Notes: generated by a model not told the origin, from the letters alone. Counted from the first letter of the stretch, positions 8,416 to 17,679 are shown. The stretch: 41,052 nucleotides of DNA from Runella sp. (GCF_027484545.1 NZ_JAIXST010000070.1:1-41052); one strand, 5' to 3'. Program-made: numbers and translations.

Positions 8416-8757
8416 ATGAAAATAGCAACTATTGTCCTCAACGTTATTCTGCTTTTAGCACTAATCCCGGTAATTTTAGCGGCGATAATGTCTCCTATGA
8501 TTTTTGATGCCGGTGAAAATCAAAATTTATGGCGTATTTTTTGGACAATGATTGCCTTGCCCGTTGTGATTGTCGGATGCCAAATTATTTCCTGGGTTGC
8601 CTTTTACCGTCAAAATTATAGTTTTGCTTTTAAAGTAAGCCTGTTGCCTGTTATCCATGTATTACTGCTGGCGTTTTTGGTGTTTGTAATTGGTTTTGAG
8701 TCACCCGATGTAAAAGCGGAATCCTCCCCCCAATCACCGAAAAATAATTCCCTTTAA
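8416..8757 (+). CDS. Small membrane protein of unknown function
   Basis: A 113-residue protein with three predicted membrane helices, at about residues 5-28, 42-62 and 74-96, and a short polar tail rich in Ser, Pro and Asn. No known motif was recognised. It has its own -7 element at 8380-8387 and is followed after 46 bases by the broken barrel-protein gene, so the two may have been co-transcribed. The coding assignment rests on an intact frame, a clean start and a hydrophobic pattern typical of a real membrane protein. Confidence 0.7.
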   Translation: MKIATIVLNVILLLALIPVILAAIMSPMIFDAGENQNLWRIFWTMIALPVVIVGCQIISWVAFYRQNYSFAFKVSLLPVIHVLLLAFLVFVIGFESPDVKAESSPQSPKNNSL

Positions 8758-8803
8758 AAAATAGATACACCTTTACTATGTTCACTCTTAACGAACCTGT
8801 AAG

Positions 8804-9568
8804 GTGGAGACAGTTCTAAAATCACTTCATATCTTGGTTGCATTGATACTGCCCAAGATTTCCCTCTGTCAAAATCATCCTTCTGACACTACCTTAAAAA
8901 AAATAGAATGGCACGAATTAATCGGGAAAGAGCCTTCTGACAAAACTCATCACCTTGATAAAGGGCACCTTGAAACAGAATTGGAAATCTATCCTTTTAC
9001 TATTGTAGTCCCCACAGACCCTGTCGTTAAAAATGAAGCGATGTTTGATTATCACCGATATTTGAAAAAAGACAGACTGCTAAATGCCCGGTTTTTTGCA
9101 GATGCCAATACGCACTGGGGAAGCGGAAGCAGAAATATGAAAGACCTCATCATGTATACGGAGGTTATTTATGGATTAAAAAATTTCCAGCTGGGTGCCG
9201 AAGTGGGTTCGGTGACAGGCGAAGAATACATCAGTATCGGCCCCCAATATACAGCCTACGATAATAAATATATAAGCGTATTTCGTTGATTAGTAGGGTT
9301 TTGACTGATTTAGTATTGGGTTATGAATTTACTGCCAAAGAATTCAGATTCATCAAAGGTTCCTTATTTTCATCCACCGGAATTAGTCGGGTCGTATTCC
9401 CTATAAAGACAAATGGTATTTCAAGTTTCGGGGTGGATTTCATTTGAAAAATGGCAGGGGGTGTATATTGGGGTAGAATACGAATACAACAATGCAAATT
9501 CGTATAATAATATTGAGTTTGAAACGCCGAATGATTTGTTTTTAGGTATAAAATTTGAATTGAAATAA
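8804..9568 (+). pseudogene. Frameshifted outer-membrane beta-barrel-like protein gene
   Basis: The first 161 codons, from a GTG at 8804, encode a signal-peptide-like N-terminus (HILVALILPKISLCQ), then His/Asp-rich and beta-strand-rich sequence, and end at a TGA at 9287. Good protein-like sequence continues to a TAA at 9566-9568, but only if the frame moves three times, near 9284-9289, 9391-9399 and 9448-9455. Each move is equivalent to the loss of one base. The rebuilt tail contains VLGYEFTAKEFRFIKGSL, FPYKDKWYFKFRGGFHL, GVYIGVEYEYNNANSY and a terminal LGIKFELK, which is alternating beta-barrel sequence. Total length would be about 254 residues. A terminator follows at 9606. The function is unknown. 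The three shifts may be real decay or base-calling errors. Confidence 0.65.
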
Positions 9569-9605
9569 GCTAATGCCGTTCGGTTAGTAAGCAGTCAGAA
9601 AATGT

Positions 9606-9636
9606 GGTTGGTAGCAATACCGACCTTTTTATTTTC
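9606..9636 (+). terminator. Rho-independent terminator after the barrel gene
   Basis: The arms GGTTGGTA (9606-9613) and TACCGACC (9618-9625) pair with one G:U and a GCAA tetraloop, followed by TTTTTATTTTC. The position 38 bases past the TAA at 9568 supports that stop as the true gene end. Confidence 0.8.
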
Positions 9637-9689
9637 GAAAGGAGCCGGTCTTTTCAATGGACAAATGGCATTTTAGCAAACTTTCCTTC

Positions 9690-9697
9690 TAATTTTG
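9690..9697 (+). promoter_or_regulatory. Bacteroidota -7 promoter element for mrp-nfu
   Basis: TAATTTTG matches TAnnTTTG and lies 65 bases before the ATG at 9762. The -33 box is weak. Confidence 0.45.
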
Positions 9698-9761
9698 GGG
9701 TTCTAATTAAACTAAATATAAAAAATAGTACAAGTTACTGTTATAACGATTTACCTTTCCC

Positions 9762-10868
9762 ATGGGCGACTTAACCATAAACAAAGAAAAGATTCTCCAA
9801 GCACTCAGTACAGTTCAGGAACCAGATTTGAAGAAAGATCTCGTTACTCTCGGAATGATACGGGATGTAGAAACGGGGCTTGATTCAGTGAGTTTTACGG
9901 TCGTTTTGACCACTCCTGCCTGCCCCCTCAAAGAACTTATTCGCAAGGATTGTACCAATGCCATTCATACATTTTTCGGTACTCATATTCGGGTAAATAT
10001 TAACCTGACTTCTGATGTAACCACCAGTCGTACAGGTGGTCCCGTAGTACCTCAGGTGAAAAATATCATTGCGGTAGCTTCGGGAAAAGGGGGAGTAGGG
10101 AAGTCAACCGTTACGGCCAATTTGGCCATGGCGTTGTATCGTTCGGGAGCAAAAGTAGGAATCTTAGATGCGGATATTTACGGCCCTTCCATGCCGGTGA
10201 TGTTTGGAGCGGAGGATATGCAACCACGCATTGTTTCGCGAGATGGAAAAAATATGATGGTTCCGGTTCAGCAGTGGGGCATTAAATTGATTTCGATGGG
10301 ATTTTTGGTACCTGCCGACAGCGCCACAGTTTGGCGCGGACCGATGGCAAGTACGGCTTTGCGTCAGTTGATCGGTGATGTAGAATGGGGCGAATTAGAT
10401 TATTTGCTGATTGATTTGCCGCCCGGTACCAGCGATATTCACCTCACTCTTGTGCAGGCACTGCCTGTAACGGGAGCGGTGATTGTAACTACACCTCAAA
10501 AAGTAGCTTTGGCTGATGCTATCAAAGGGTTAGCTATGTTTCGGCAACCGCAAATTAATGTTCCGGTATTGGGAATTGTGGAAAATATGTCGTATTTTAC
10601 TCCTGCCGAATTGCCTAATAACAAGTATTATTTGTTTGGAAAAGACGGTGGACAGCAATTGGCCGACAAGTTTGACGTTCCCGTATTAGGACACATTCCC
10701 TTGGTACAGGGTATTCGTGAAGGAGGAGATGAAGGTCGCCCGGCATATTTGAGCGACGATCTCATTACCAAGGAAGCTTTTCAGGAAGCTGCCGAAAATC
10801 TGGCACAACAGGTAGCAATTCGTAATGCAACTTTGGCCAAGACCAAACAAGTGGAGATTAGAGTGTAG
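9762..10868 (+). CDS. mrp: Mrp/NBP35-type Fe-S cluster carrier P-loop ATPase
   Basis: A 368-residue cytosolic protein. Residues 5-85 form the MIP18/DUF59 domain, with a conserved cysteine in TTPACPLK. Residues 98-350 form the P-loop ATPase, with the deviant Walker A motif SGKGGVGKST at 107-116, the ILDADIYGPS switch and DYLLIDLPPGTSD. The family carries and delivers iron-sulfur clusters to apo-proteins. The usual CPxC pair after ENMSYF is missing; the sequence runs ENMSYFTPAELPNNKYY, a form I recall as common in Bacteroidota Mrp, which implies a different way of holding the cluster. The nfu gene follows after 119 bases on the same strand, which supports a joint role. Confidence 0.95.
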   Translation: MGDLTINKEKILQALSTVQEPDLKKDLVTLGMIRDVETGLDSVSFTVVLTTPACPLKELIRKDCTNAIHTFFGTHIRVNINLTSDVTTSRTGGPVVPQVKNIIAVASGKGGVGKSTVTANLAMALYRSGAKVGILDADIYGPSMPVMFGAEDMQPRIVSRDGKNMMVPVQQWGIKLISMGFLVPADSATVWRGPMASTALRQLIGDVEWGELDYLLIDLPPGTSDIHLTLVQALPVTGAVIVTTPQKVALADAIKGLAMFRQPQINVPVLGIVENMSYFTPAELPNNKYYLFGKDGGQQLADKFDVPVLGHIPLVQGIREGGDEGRPAYLSDDLITKEAFQEAAENLAQQVAIRNATLAKTKQVEIRV

Positions 10869-10987
10869 TGGTTAGTCCACGGACGATAGTCAATAGTCAA
10901 TGTTATTAATAATTGTGGACTGTAAACTGCCAACTATTAACTGTAAACTTATAAATTAGCAACTTAGCGTATTATTTCATCTATAAA

Positions 10988-11251
10988 ATGGAAAGCTTCA
11001 TCGAAGAATCACTTAAAACACGCGTTGATAAGGCTCTCAACGGTATCCGTCCGTATTTGGAAGCCGACGGTGGCAATGTGATGGTCAAAGAGATAACGGA
11101 TGATATGACAGTAATACTCGAACTTTTGGGGTCTTGCAGTTCATGCCCTATGTCGTCGATGACTTTTAAGGCAGGGTTGGAAGAAGCTATTTTGAAATCT
11201 GTTCCTGAAATCAAAAAAGTCGAAGCCCTGAACCTTACTCCGGCATTTTAA
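10988..11251 (+). CDS. NifU-like (Nfu) Fe-S cluster scaffold/carrier
   Basis: An 87-residue protein that is only the C-terminal NifU domain. The hallmark segment RPYLEADGGNVMV is followed by the cluster-binding pair Cys50 and Cys53 in GSCSSCPMSS, and the PEIKKVEA tail is typical. Two monomers usually share one [4Fe-4S] cluster and pass it to target enzymes. It lies downstream of mrp with a 119-base spacer, so the two likely form one Fe-S transfer unit. A nested palindrome begins three bases after its stop. Confidence 0.93.
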   Translation: MESFIEESLKTRVDKALNGIRPYLEADGGNVMVKEITDDMTVILELLGSCSSCPMSSMTFKAGLEEAILKSVPEIKKVEALNLTPAF

Positions 11252-11253
11252 AG

Positions 11254-11342
11254 AACTTTGTCAAAGATTTAGACTATAAAACCTATAAGGTTTGCAAGAC
11301 TGGATAGCAGGTCTAAACCTTATGGGTTTCTTTGACAAAGTT
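11254..11342. repeat. Nested palindromic element between convergent genes
   Basis: The outer arms AACTTTGTCAAAG (11254-11266) and CTTTGACAAAGTT (11330-11342) are perfect complements. Inner arms at 11280-11293 and 11316-11329 (AACCTATAAGGTTT against AACCCATAAGGTTT after inversion) pair with one mismatch. The whole 89 bases can fold into a long two-level stem. It fills the gap between nfu and the convergent MBL gene and may act as a bidirectional terminator, but its size and nested plan also suit a MITE-like or REP-like repeat. A related AACCTGTA/TACAGGTT hairpin is at 31548-31580. Confidence 0.75.
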
Positions 11343-11352
11343 TTATCTTTTT

Positions 11353-12456
11353 CTATTTCCACCATTCTTTTACTGGAACAGTGCCCCCGACTTCAACTTT
11401 TTCTCCAATCATCGGGGTTGTAATAGCTTGATTCAATTCTTTTGATTTCTTCACGATTCGCTCAATGGGTTCAGTCCAAGGGTGTAAACCTAACGTAAAT
11501 TTAGCCCAATGCACCGGCAGCAGGAGTTTAGCTTTCAGTTCAACTGCCACTTGAGCGGTTTCTTCGGGCATCATGTGAATGTACTTCCAAAATTCATTGT
11601 ACTGTCCGCATTCCAAAATGGCTAAATCAAACGGGCCGTATTTTTCGCCAATTTCTTTAAAATGAGTATCGTAGCCTGAATCACCTCCTATATAAACGCT
11701 ATGGTGAGGTGTTTTTAGAACAAACGATGACCAAATGGTTTGCCCTCTCTTGAAACCTCTTCCCGAAAAGTGACGGGCGGGAGCTGCCGTAAATTCTAAA
11801 CTGTCTACGGAGGTTTTTTCCGACCAATCCAATTCGGCAATTTGATTCTCCGTATATCCCCAATGTACTAAATGAGAACCTACTCCTAACGAAGTAATTA
11901 CTTTTTTGACTTTCGGTTGCAGTTTTTTGACCGTTTCATAATCCAAGTGGTCGTAGTGGTCGTGGGTAATGATAAGTACGTCTAACTCAGGAAAATCTTC
12001 TACGGAATAGATATTGCTTCCCGGATAATTGGCCCCGAAGAAAGTTACGGGCGAAGCATGTCCGCTGAAAACAGGATCCACCAATATATTTTTTCCTTCA
12101 ATGCGCATAAAGTAAGAAGAATGCCCAAACCAAACCACCACAGGTTTGTCAGACTGAATGTTTTTCAAATCAGTTTTTACAGAGGGAAGAGGCTTACTCG
12201 GTTCTTTGTTTTCGACCCGAGAAGTATATGCCATTAAGATTTTCCAATAGGTGACCCCTTCGGCCAAATCGGGCGTAAAGTGCTGATTTCGAAAAGCTAC
12301 CTCTTTGTAGTTGGGCGATTTTTGGGTGCGTTCAAGACGTGCGCCTTCGGGGTTCTGTCCAAAAGGAGGGGTTTGCATAAAGACATAAATGCCCAAAGCA
12401 AGGACGGCAATGGTAATAAGAAGGTACAGCATTGTTTTTCTAAATTTGCGGAACAT
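11353..12456 (-). CDS. Membrane-anchored MBL-fold hydrolase, UlaG/NAPE-PLD-like
   Basis: A 367-residue protein with one N-terminal membrane anchor (about residues 8-27) and a metallo-beta-lactamase fold from about residue 105. The zinc motif HxHxDH is intact as His165-Asp-His167-Tyr-Asp169-His170. Further ligands are suggested in APARHFSGRG, GGDSGYD and PVHWAKF, the pattern of the UlaG/RomA and N-acyl-phosphatidylethanolamine phospholipase D branch. A phospholipid or lactone ester is a plausible substrate, but unproven. It starts 20 bases after the stop of the TetR gene and is very probably repressed by it. Confidence 0.85.
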   Translation of the reverse strand: MFRKFRKTMLYLLITIAVLALGIYVFMQTPPFGQNPEGARLERTQKSPNYKEVAFRNQHFTPDLAEGVTYWKILMAYTSRVENKEPSKPLPSVKTDLKNIQSDKPVVVWFGHSSYFMRIEGKNILVDPVFSGHASPVTFFGANYPGSNIYSVEDFPELDVLIITHDHYDHLDYETVKKLQPKVKKVITSLGVGSHLVHWGYTENQIAELDWSEKTSVDSLEFTAAPARHFSGRGFKRGQTIWSSFVLKTPHHSVYIGGDSGYDTHFKEIGEKYGPFDLAILECGQYNEFWKYIHMMPEETAQVAVELKAKLLLPVHWAKFTLGLHPWTEPIERIVKKSKELNQAITTPMIGEKVEVGGTVPVKEWWK

Positions 12457-12476
12457 GGGTTGATTTGTTAAATGGC

Positions 12477-13013
12477 TTATCGGTATTTTGACTTTATAAA
12501 GGCAAGTATCGTTTGGATGAATTCGTCAGAAGGTTGCCGCATCAATTGGCTGCTCAATCCGTCCAGTAACATGATTAAGAATAAAACTTCTTTTTCCGGT
12601 TCGGGATAACCTAATTTTTGGAACGCATTCGTGATGAGTTGTGTCAGTTCAAGCTGATGTGTACTTGCTTGGTAGGGCTGATTTTTATATTTTTTCTGCC
12701 ATTTTAATGAAAACTGTAACATCCAAAACTCTCTCTCTTCACTGAACAGCTTGGCAGGTAACTCAATTGTAGCGTGAACTTGGGCTAATGGGTCGGTTAA
12801 TTCAACAATTCTGCTGACATGCGTACTCATGCGCTCATCGCTGAGTGCCAAAATCGCATCCATGAGGCCGTCTTTGTTGGTGAAATGGCGAAAAATCAGC
12901 CCTTCCGATACGCCTGCTTCTTTAGCGATTTGGCTCGTTGGGGTGGTGTCAAAGCCGTATTTGGCAAAGAGCCGTAAGGCAGTTTCTAAGATCAGTTCCT
13001 GTTTCTCGGTCAT
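12477..13013 (-). CDS. TetR/AcrR-family transcriptional regulator
   Basis: A 178-residue regulator. The N-terminal DNA-binding domain (residues 1-47) carries the helix-turn-helix TSQIAKEAGVSEGLIFRHF typical of TetR proteins, and the rest is the helical ligand-binding and dimer domain. The start is the ATG at 13013; a frame from 13028 would add five residues overlapping the operator-like palindrome. The palindrome at 13021-13036 lies directly upstream and suggests autorepression. The MBL hydrolase gene follows after 20 bases, forming a regulator-enzyme operon. The effector is unknown. Confidence 0.9.
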   Translation of the reverse strand: MTEKQELILETALRLFAKYGFDTTPTSQIAKEAGVSEGLIFRHFTNKDGLMDAILALSDERMSTHVSRIVELTDPLAQVHATIELPAKLFSEEREFWMLQFSLKWQKKYKNQPYQASTHQLELTQLITNAFQKLGYPEPEKEVLFLIMLLDGLSSQLMRQPSDEFIQTILAFIKSKYR

Positions 13014-13020
13014 ATAAAAA

Positions 13021-13036
13021 GTGAGCAATCACTCAC
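13021..13036. promoter_or_regulatory. Probable TetR operator palindrome
   Basis: GTGAGCAATCACTCAC has GTGAG/CTCAC arms with a six-base centre, the usual shape of a TetR-family site. It sits eight bases upstream of the regulator's ATG, where binding would block the operon's transcription or initiation. Confidence 0.6.
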
Positions 13037-13113
13037 ATAACTGAACGGCCAAAAATAAAGTTCACCTTTTTGGTAAAGTGTAGAGTGAAAATGGGAGAGT
13101 GTAAAGAAAATTT

Positions 13114-13638
13114 TTATCGAACCCAGTCTTTCAAAATTCCTTTGTGGTCGTTTTCAAGAAGAAGTTCAAACAGACGAACCGTAGCGGCGGCATCGCCCAT
13201 GGCGCGGTGGTGATTGGTATGTTGGATTTGCAGATCACGACAAATATTTCCGAGACTGTAGGACTTATAACCTGGAAAAATCTTGCGACTCAGGCGTACG
13301 GTGCAAAGCGTATCGCGGTCGAAATATTCGTCGAGGCGACCAAACTCCCGTTTTACAAAACCGTAGTCGAAGGTGACATTATGAGCCACAAAGGCGGCAT
13401 TGTGGGTCATTCGGTAGACCTCGCGAGAGATTTCTTCAAAGGTAGGGGCGTCTTTGACCATCTTATTGTCAATGCCCGTTAATTGAGTAATAAATCCCGG
13501 TATCCAACACTGCGGATTGATAAGGGTTTGGTAGGAATCAATGACCTTTTGCCCGTCGTGACGGACGATGGCGATTTCGGTAATTCGGCTGGTAGCGTAG
13601 GTGCCGCCGGTGGTTTCAATATCAACAATAGCAAACAT
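13114..13638 (-). CDS. DnaQ-like 3'-5' exonuclease (DEDDh)
   Basis: A 174-residue protein that is a single exonuclease domain. The DEDDh catalytic set is complete: Asp6 and Glu8 (VDIETTG), Asp91 (HNVTFDYGF), and His144 and Asp149 (HHRAMGDA). This is the PolC/DNA polymerase III epsilon type, which binds two metal ions. Bacteroidota often carry such a domain alone or fused to a GIY-YIG nuclease; here it is alone. Proofreading, repair or RNA trimming are all possible. It begins 17 bases after the stop of the membrane-protein gene and probably shares its transcript. Confidence 0.9.
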   Translation of the reverse strand: MFAIVDIETTGGTYATSRITEIAIVRHDGQKVIDSYQTLINPQCWIPGFITQLTGIDNKMVKDAPTFEEISREVYRMTHNAAFVAHNVTFDYGFVKREFGRLDEYFDRDTLCTVRLSRKIFPGYKSYSLGNICRDLQIQHTNHHRAMGDAAATVRLFELLLENDHKGILKDWVR

Positions 13639-13655
13639 AAGTGCAAATTTACCAC

Positions 13656-14426
13656 TTATCCTTTAAATATAATTACTAACAGAACAATGAACGTCATCAA
13701 TAACGTCCGCCAATACCGCCTTGATTCCCGTTTTCGTTCGTCTCGGGTCATTTCTTGGAATGGTTTCATATTTTTATCTATTCCTCTTCCCAGAAAGTAA
13801 AACCCACCCGCAAGTACACCCGTACTCAGTAACAAAACCATTATACCCAAAAAGGCCATTTCAGAACAGATCAGAGAACAACCCAACACCGTTCCAAAAT
13901 AGGCCAATACAATCCCTAACAGAAATAAGCCAACGTATCCTAATCGCATCCATGCTTTGTTGGCAGAGTTTTCTGCGTTACGTTTAAGGTATTTCTGAGG
14001 CATTTTTTCGCGAAGCGAGATTTTCTTGCCATTCGATGACGATTCATAGACCGTCGTCATTCTGCCGTATAGATTGGTCGTTGCTTCAGGATATTCTATA
14101 ACGTGTCCAACAATGCTTCCTGCTAAGGTAGAAGTCATTAAATTGATGATAAACAGGCCAAAAAAGACTCGTTTCTGAAATTGAAAGCGAGCATGAGAAA
14201 TCATATCCTCCACACAAACTTGGGCATACCGACTCAGGGTTCGACGGAGCAGTATCATTCCTGTTATCAAACCGGTTAAGGCCAAAGATGAAAAGCCAGT
14301 TAACAAAGCACTTCCAACCATTATGCCAATAAGGATGTTGGCAATCTCCACTAAAACAATCAAAGGAATGGCTTGTCGCGGATGGCGAGCAGCCCAGGCA
14401 GAGAGAAATTGGGTGGCGGATTGCAT
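13656..14426 (-). CDS. Multi-pass membrane protein of unknown function
   Basis: A 256-residue protein with about six hydrophobic segments, near residues 18-38, 42-62, 88-110, 162-182, 188-212 and 236-254. A polar, basic loop lies at about 125-160 and another Lys/Arg-rich loop (TRDERKRESRRYWR) precedes the last helix. Nothing was recognised as a transporter or enzyme motif. The exonuclease gene follows after 17 bases, which suggests co-transcription but not a shared function. The frame is intact with an ATG start. Confidence 0.7.
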   Translation of the reverse strand: MQSATQFLSAWAARHPRQAIPLIVLVEIANILIGIMVGSALLTGFSSLALTGLITGMILLRRTLSRYAQVCVEDMISHARFQFQKRVFFGLFIINLMTSTLAGSIVGHVIEYPEATTNLYGRMTTVYESSSNGKKISLREKMPQKYLKRNAENSANKAWMRLGYVGLFLLGIVLAYFGTVLGCSLICSEMAFLGIMVLLLSTGVLAGGFYFLGRGIDKNMKPFQEMTRDERKRESRRYWRTLLMTFIVLLVIIFKG

Positions 14427-14450
14427 GGCAGAGAAGAAGGTTTAGAGAGT

Positions 14451-14488
14451 AAAAAAAGAGCCCCGTAACTTTAAAAGTAACAGGGCTC
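14451..14488 (-). terminator. Rho-independent terminator after the TonB receptor gene
   Basis: On the minus strand GAGCCCTGTTACTTTTAAAG folds with the following GTTACGGGGCTC with two mismatches, and TTTTTTT follows. It lies 42 bases beyond the receptor's stop at 14530. Confidence 0.8.
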
Positions 14489-14529
14489 CCGCAAATTGCA
14501 ATACTATTTTACTAAACGGCGTTTGAGGC

Positions 14530-17242
14530 TTATTCAAACACCCAGCCCACATACACCACACGGCCAATAGAGGCGGCACCATAGACCTGTACTGCGTTGG
14601 CATTCACTAAGTTTGTGCCTCCCAAACGCAGACTGCTTTTGGGTAATCGATAGCTTACCTGTCCGTCCACTACACCGAAGGCATTGATATAGCCTTCATC
14701 AATGGGCATAAAGTAGGTATAGACGCTGTTGTGACGATAATTAAGGGCGTAACTTAGGTTTTTAATGGGTTCGCCGTTTACTCCAACATTAAACTTATGA
14801 GTAGGAGTATTGAAACCTAAAATTAGGCCCGGAACGTCAGCCTCGTTGATGTGTGACCACGTATAATTGGCGTTTAGATTCAGTTTTTTACTCTGAAAAT
14901 ACTCGACACTTGCTACGAAGCCCTGCGTTTGTACCTGTCGGTCGGCATTGGCCCACGTTTGTATCAAGCGCCCACGGGTGCGGTCGGTAGTGGGTTTGTC
15001 AAAATCGCCCGTAGCGGCAGGGAGCGGTACGCCCGTTGGAGCAATGCCGTCTTCGCGGCCGTAGAAACGGAGTGTTCCGATGAAATTGTTGTAGAGTGAA
15101 CGGTAATAACTCAAGTCCACGTACAATCCTTTGATTAACTGACCTTTGTAACCAATTTCCCACGTATTCATTTGCTCGGGAGCGATTTTCTTAAGGGTAA
15201 TGGGTTTTAAAAAATCTGGATTCGCCTGTCCGTTTGGCAAAGCGGAAACGGCGTTGAATCCTTGGTAGCCATTTTCCACATTTCCCTTCACCAAGAGCGT
15301 ACCAAAATCAAGGTAAATAAACTGATCCAACTGCGCAGGTTGACGGAAAGCCTGTGCGTAATTCAAACGAAAATTATGTTGACGATTATCACCCAAGGTT
15401 AGCACGGCCGAGACGCGGGGAGAAAAACGGCTGCTAAAATTACGGAATCGGTCAAACCGTCCTGCTGCTGCGAGTTTGAGGCGGTTTTACCATACCCCAC
15501 ACTTGACCATACGCACCGCCATCCCAATTTATGATGCGATCGCGGCGTTGTATGTCGTTGGTATTGGGTGAGATAGGAGAGTTGGGGCCGTCGGAAAACA
15601 GCGTTCCTGCCGATTGCAGAAGATGCGTTCGGTAAGATGCTCCGGCAATGATATTTAGTTTTTCAATATTCCATTCTCGCTGTCCGCTCACGTCCCAAAA
15701 ACGAGCTGTGTTGGCAAAAGCCGCACCGCGTACCGTCTTGGTACCGTTGACATCAATCAGCCCGACGCCGTTCACAATCTGCTCACGAAGTTGATTGAAC
15801 AGCGGGCTGCCAATGGGCAATTGGCCGCCGGTCGCCAACTGCGTAGCCAATGCCTGTGCTGCCTCAATGCTTTGATTGCCCGCAATCGCCTGTGGCAAGG
15901 TATACGACGTTGGCGCACCACCGTTCCCGTTGGCTGCATACGCATTGGGCAATGCCGTTCCTGCGGCTAAGCCATTGGTACGAGCCGCCGTAAATGCTTG
16001 ATTCCAAACGCTGTAGTAGTTTTGGGCAAAGGTTGGGTAACGCGTCCCGTTGGTCTGCGTTCCGACGGCCATGGGTGCATTCAGCAAACCGCTCGCGAGC
16101 GAACTTAAATCGTAGGCTTTTCCGCCGTAGTCAAAAACCGTGTAAGCTCGCAAAAACCATTTGTCGGTTTTGAGCTCGAACCGATGCACATCGTACTTCA
16201 TGCCGTGTTGCGCATAGCGACTGGTACTTTGAAAAATTCCGTTGCTTACCGCCAATTTATATTCATAAACAGCTCTTAGTTTGGTAGTTACCTGCCAATG
16301 AAGCGACGGGTTGATGCGATAATTTCCTGCTTTATAGTTGCCATTGTTAAACAATTTGAATGGATTGCCGGACGATTCGGGCCAATTGGCTATTTCGGCC
16401 TCGGTATATCCTTGGGTATAAATGCGGTAACTTTGGTTGTTGTTGAGTGCCGTAAGGGCAGGAGCCGTAACGGCACTTCCCAAGTCACCGTAGCGATTCA
16501 CGGCATTCCAACCGGCGGGATTTCCTTCGGCGTTGTTGAGGGGGTCGGAGCCTGCCAAACCGCCCGAAGTGACGCGTTTGATGGCGGAATTATTGGAGGA
16601 CAAAAACTCGTCGGCTTCAAAATAATTGGCGTTGAATTTGACGGAAAAACGATTCCCGAGCACTTTCGCATACCGGATTTGCCCATCTATCATGGACCGA
16701 TTTCCACCGCGTAAGGAGGCTGAAAGTCCCTGATACTTAAAGGGATCTTTGGAATGCATTAATAACACCCCGTTGAAGGCGTTGGAACCGTATAAAGCGG
16801 AATTTGCCCCAAAAACCAAATCCACACTTTCTAAATCCAGTTCCGAAGTGCCCACCCAGTTGCCGTAATACAACGAAGCCGTGGGAGAGGTAACGTCGAC
16901 GTAATCGGCCAATTGCACCACACGCTCGGCTTTGGAACTGTTGAAGCCTCGCGTACTGAAACTGGTAATCAGCCAGCTCGACTGACTTACATCTACACCT
17001 TTTAGCCGCGACAGCGACGAGATAAATTCGGAAGAAGGTTGGCGTTGTAATTGTGCCCTCGTTACTCGCTCTACCGTGACGGGCGTTTCCATGAGCGGTT
17101 CAGCTGTACGTGATGCCGAAACAATAACTTCCTTCAAATAAAGCGTGTCTAACTCTAAGGTTTTTTTTCGAGTGGGGACTTGAGCGAGTGAAAATTCAGT
17201 GACTGTTAAAATAAGTAAAATGTGGCTAAAAATTCGTTTCAT
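14530..17242 (-). pseudogene. TonB-dependent outer-membrane receptor, frameshifted
   Basis: A receptor of about 903 residues when read through one frameshift. It starts at an ATG at 17242, whose product has a signal peptide ending in LAQ; a longer frame from 17314 adds an implausible leader. A TonB-box-like stretch (KEVIVSASR) and the plug domain follow directly, without a carboxypeptidase-regulatory domain, so it is not of SusC type. The barrel ends with VVYVGWVFE. After VWGMV the frame breaks at a run of four Ts (plus strand, 15485-15488). Removing one base restores VNRLKLAAAGRFDRFRNF and the rest of the barrel. The ligand is unknown and no SusD is adjacent. A promoter and a terminator bracket the gene. 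The shift may be a homopolymer error or real inactivation. Confidence 0.85.
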
Positions 17243-17270
17243 TTTCTTCTTTGGAGTGGGTTGCACGCTG

Positions 17271-17303
17271 CAAACATAGGTATAAACTACTACTCCGGGC
17301 AAA
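17271..17303 (-). promoter_or_regulatory. Bacteroidota promoter of the TonB receptor
   Basis: On the minus strand TTTG (17300-17303) is followed 21 bases later by TATGTTTG (17271-17278). This matches both the -33 and -7 boxes at near-normal spacing, 28 bases upstream of the ATG at 17242. It also argues for that start, since the longer frame would begin upstream of the promoter. Confidence 0.6.
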
Positions 17304-17679
17304 CTTTTCGCCATCTTAGCCTGACTTTTACTCAGTAAATGACATAGAAATCGAAGCTGATTTTATGGCCTGGTTCGAAAAATGATTTCACTTGAACTAA
17401 CTCAGAACCCTCCCGTTGATAAAGCAGAACTTAAGCCCGAAGTTTGGATAGTTGGCATCAATTTTTTAGCTTTGATTTAGGTTGCCAAAAGCAATATGGG
17501 TTAAGTTGAACGGTCTCTTTTGCAATTATTTCTAAAATGTATTCCAACTAATAAGGATGTATTGGTTCTATAATGGCAATTTGAATTGTCGGTTAGAACT
17601 GAAAGAAAGGAGAGCTAAAATGGTTTATTGCAACAGTATATTAGAGTAAAATTGACATTATACCGTAAAAGAATTCCTC
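17304..17679. other. Intergenic region without a supported gene
   Basis: This AT-rich stretch separates the divergent TonB receptor and sigma factor genes. It holds one 32-codon frame (17382-17480) with no recognisable features and no good ribosome site. No terminator or repeat was seen. Confidence 0.5.

Noticed and set aside
17382-17480. A 32-codon frame in the spacer before the sigma factor
   Set aside because: It is short, has no clear ribosome site, and shows no recognisable family or membrane pattern.
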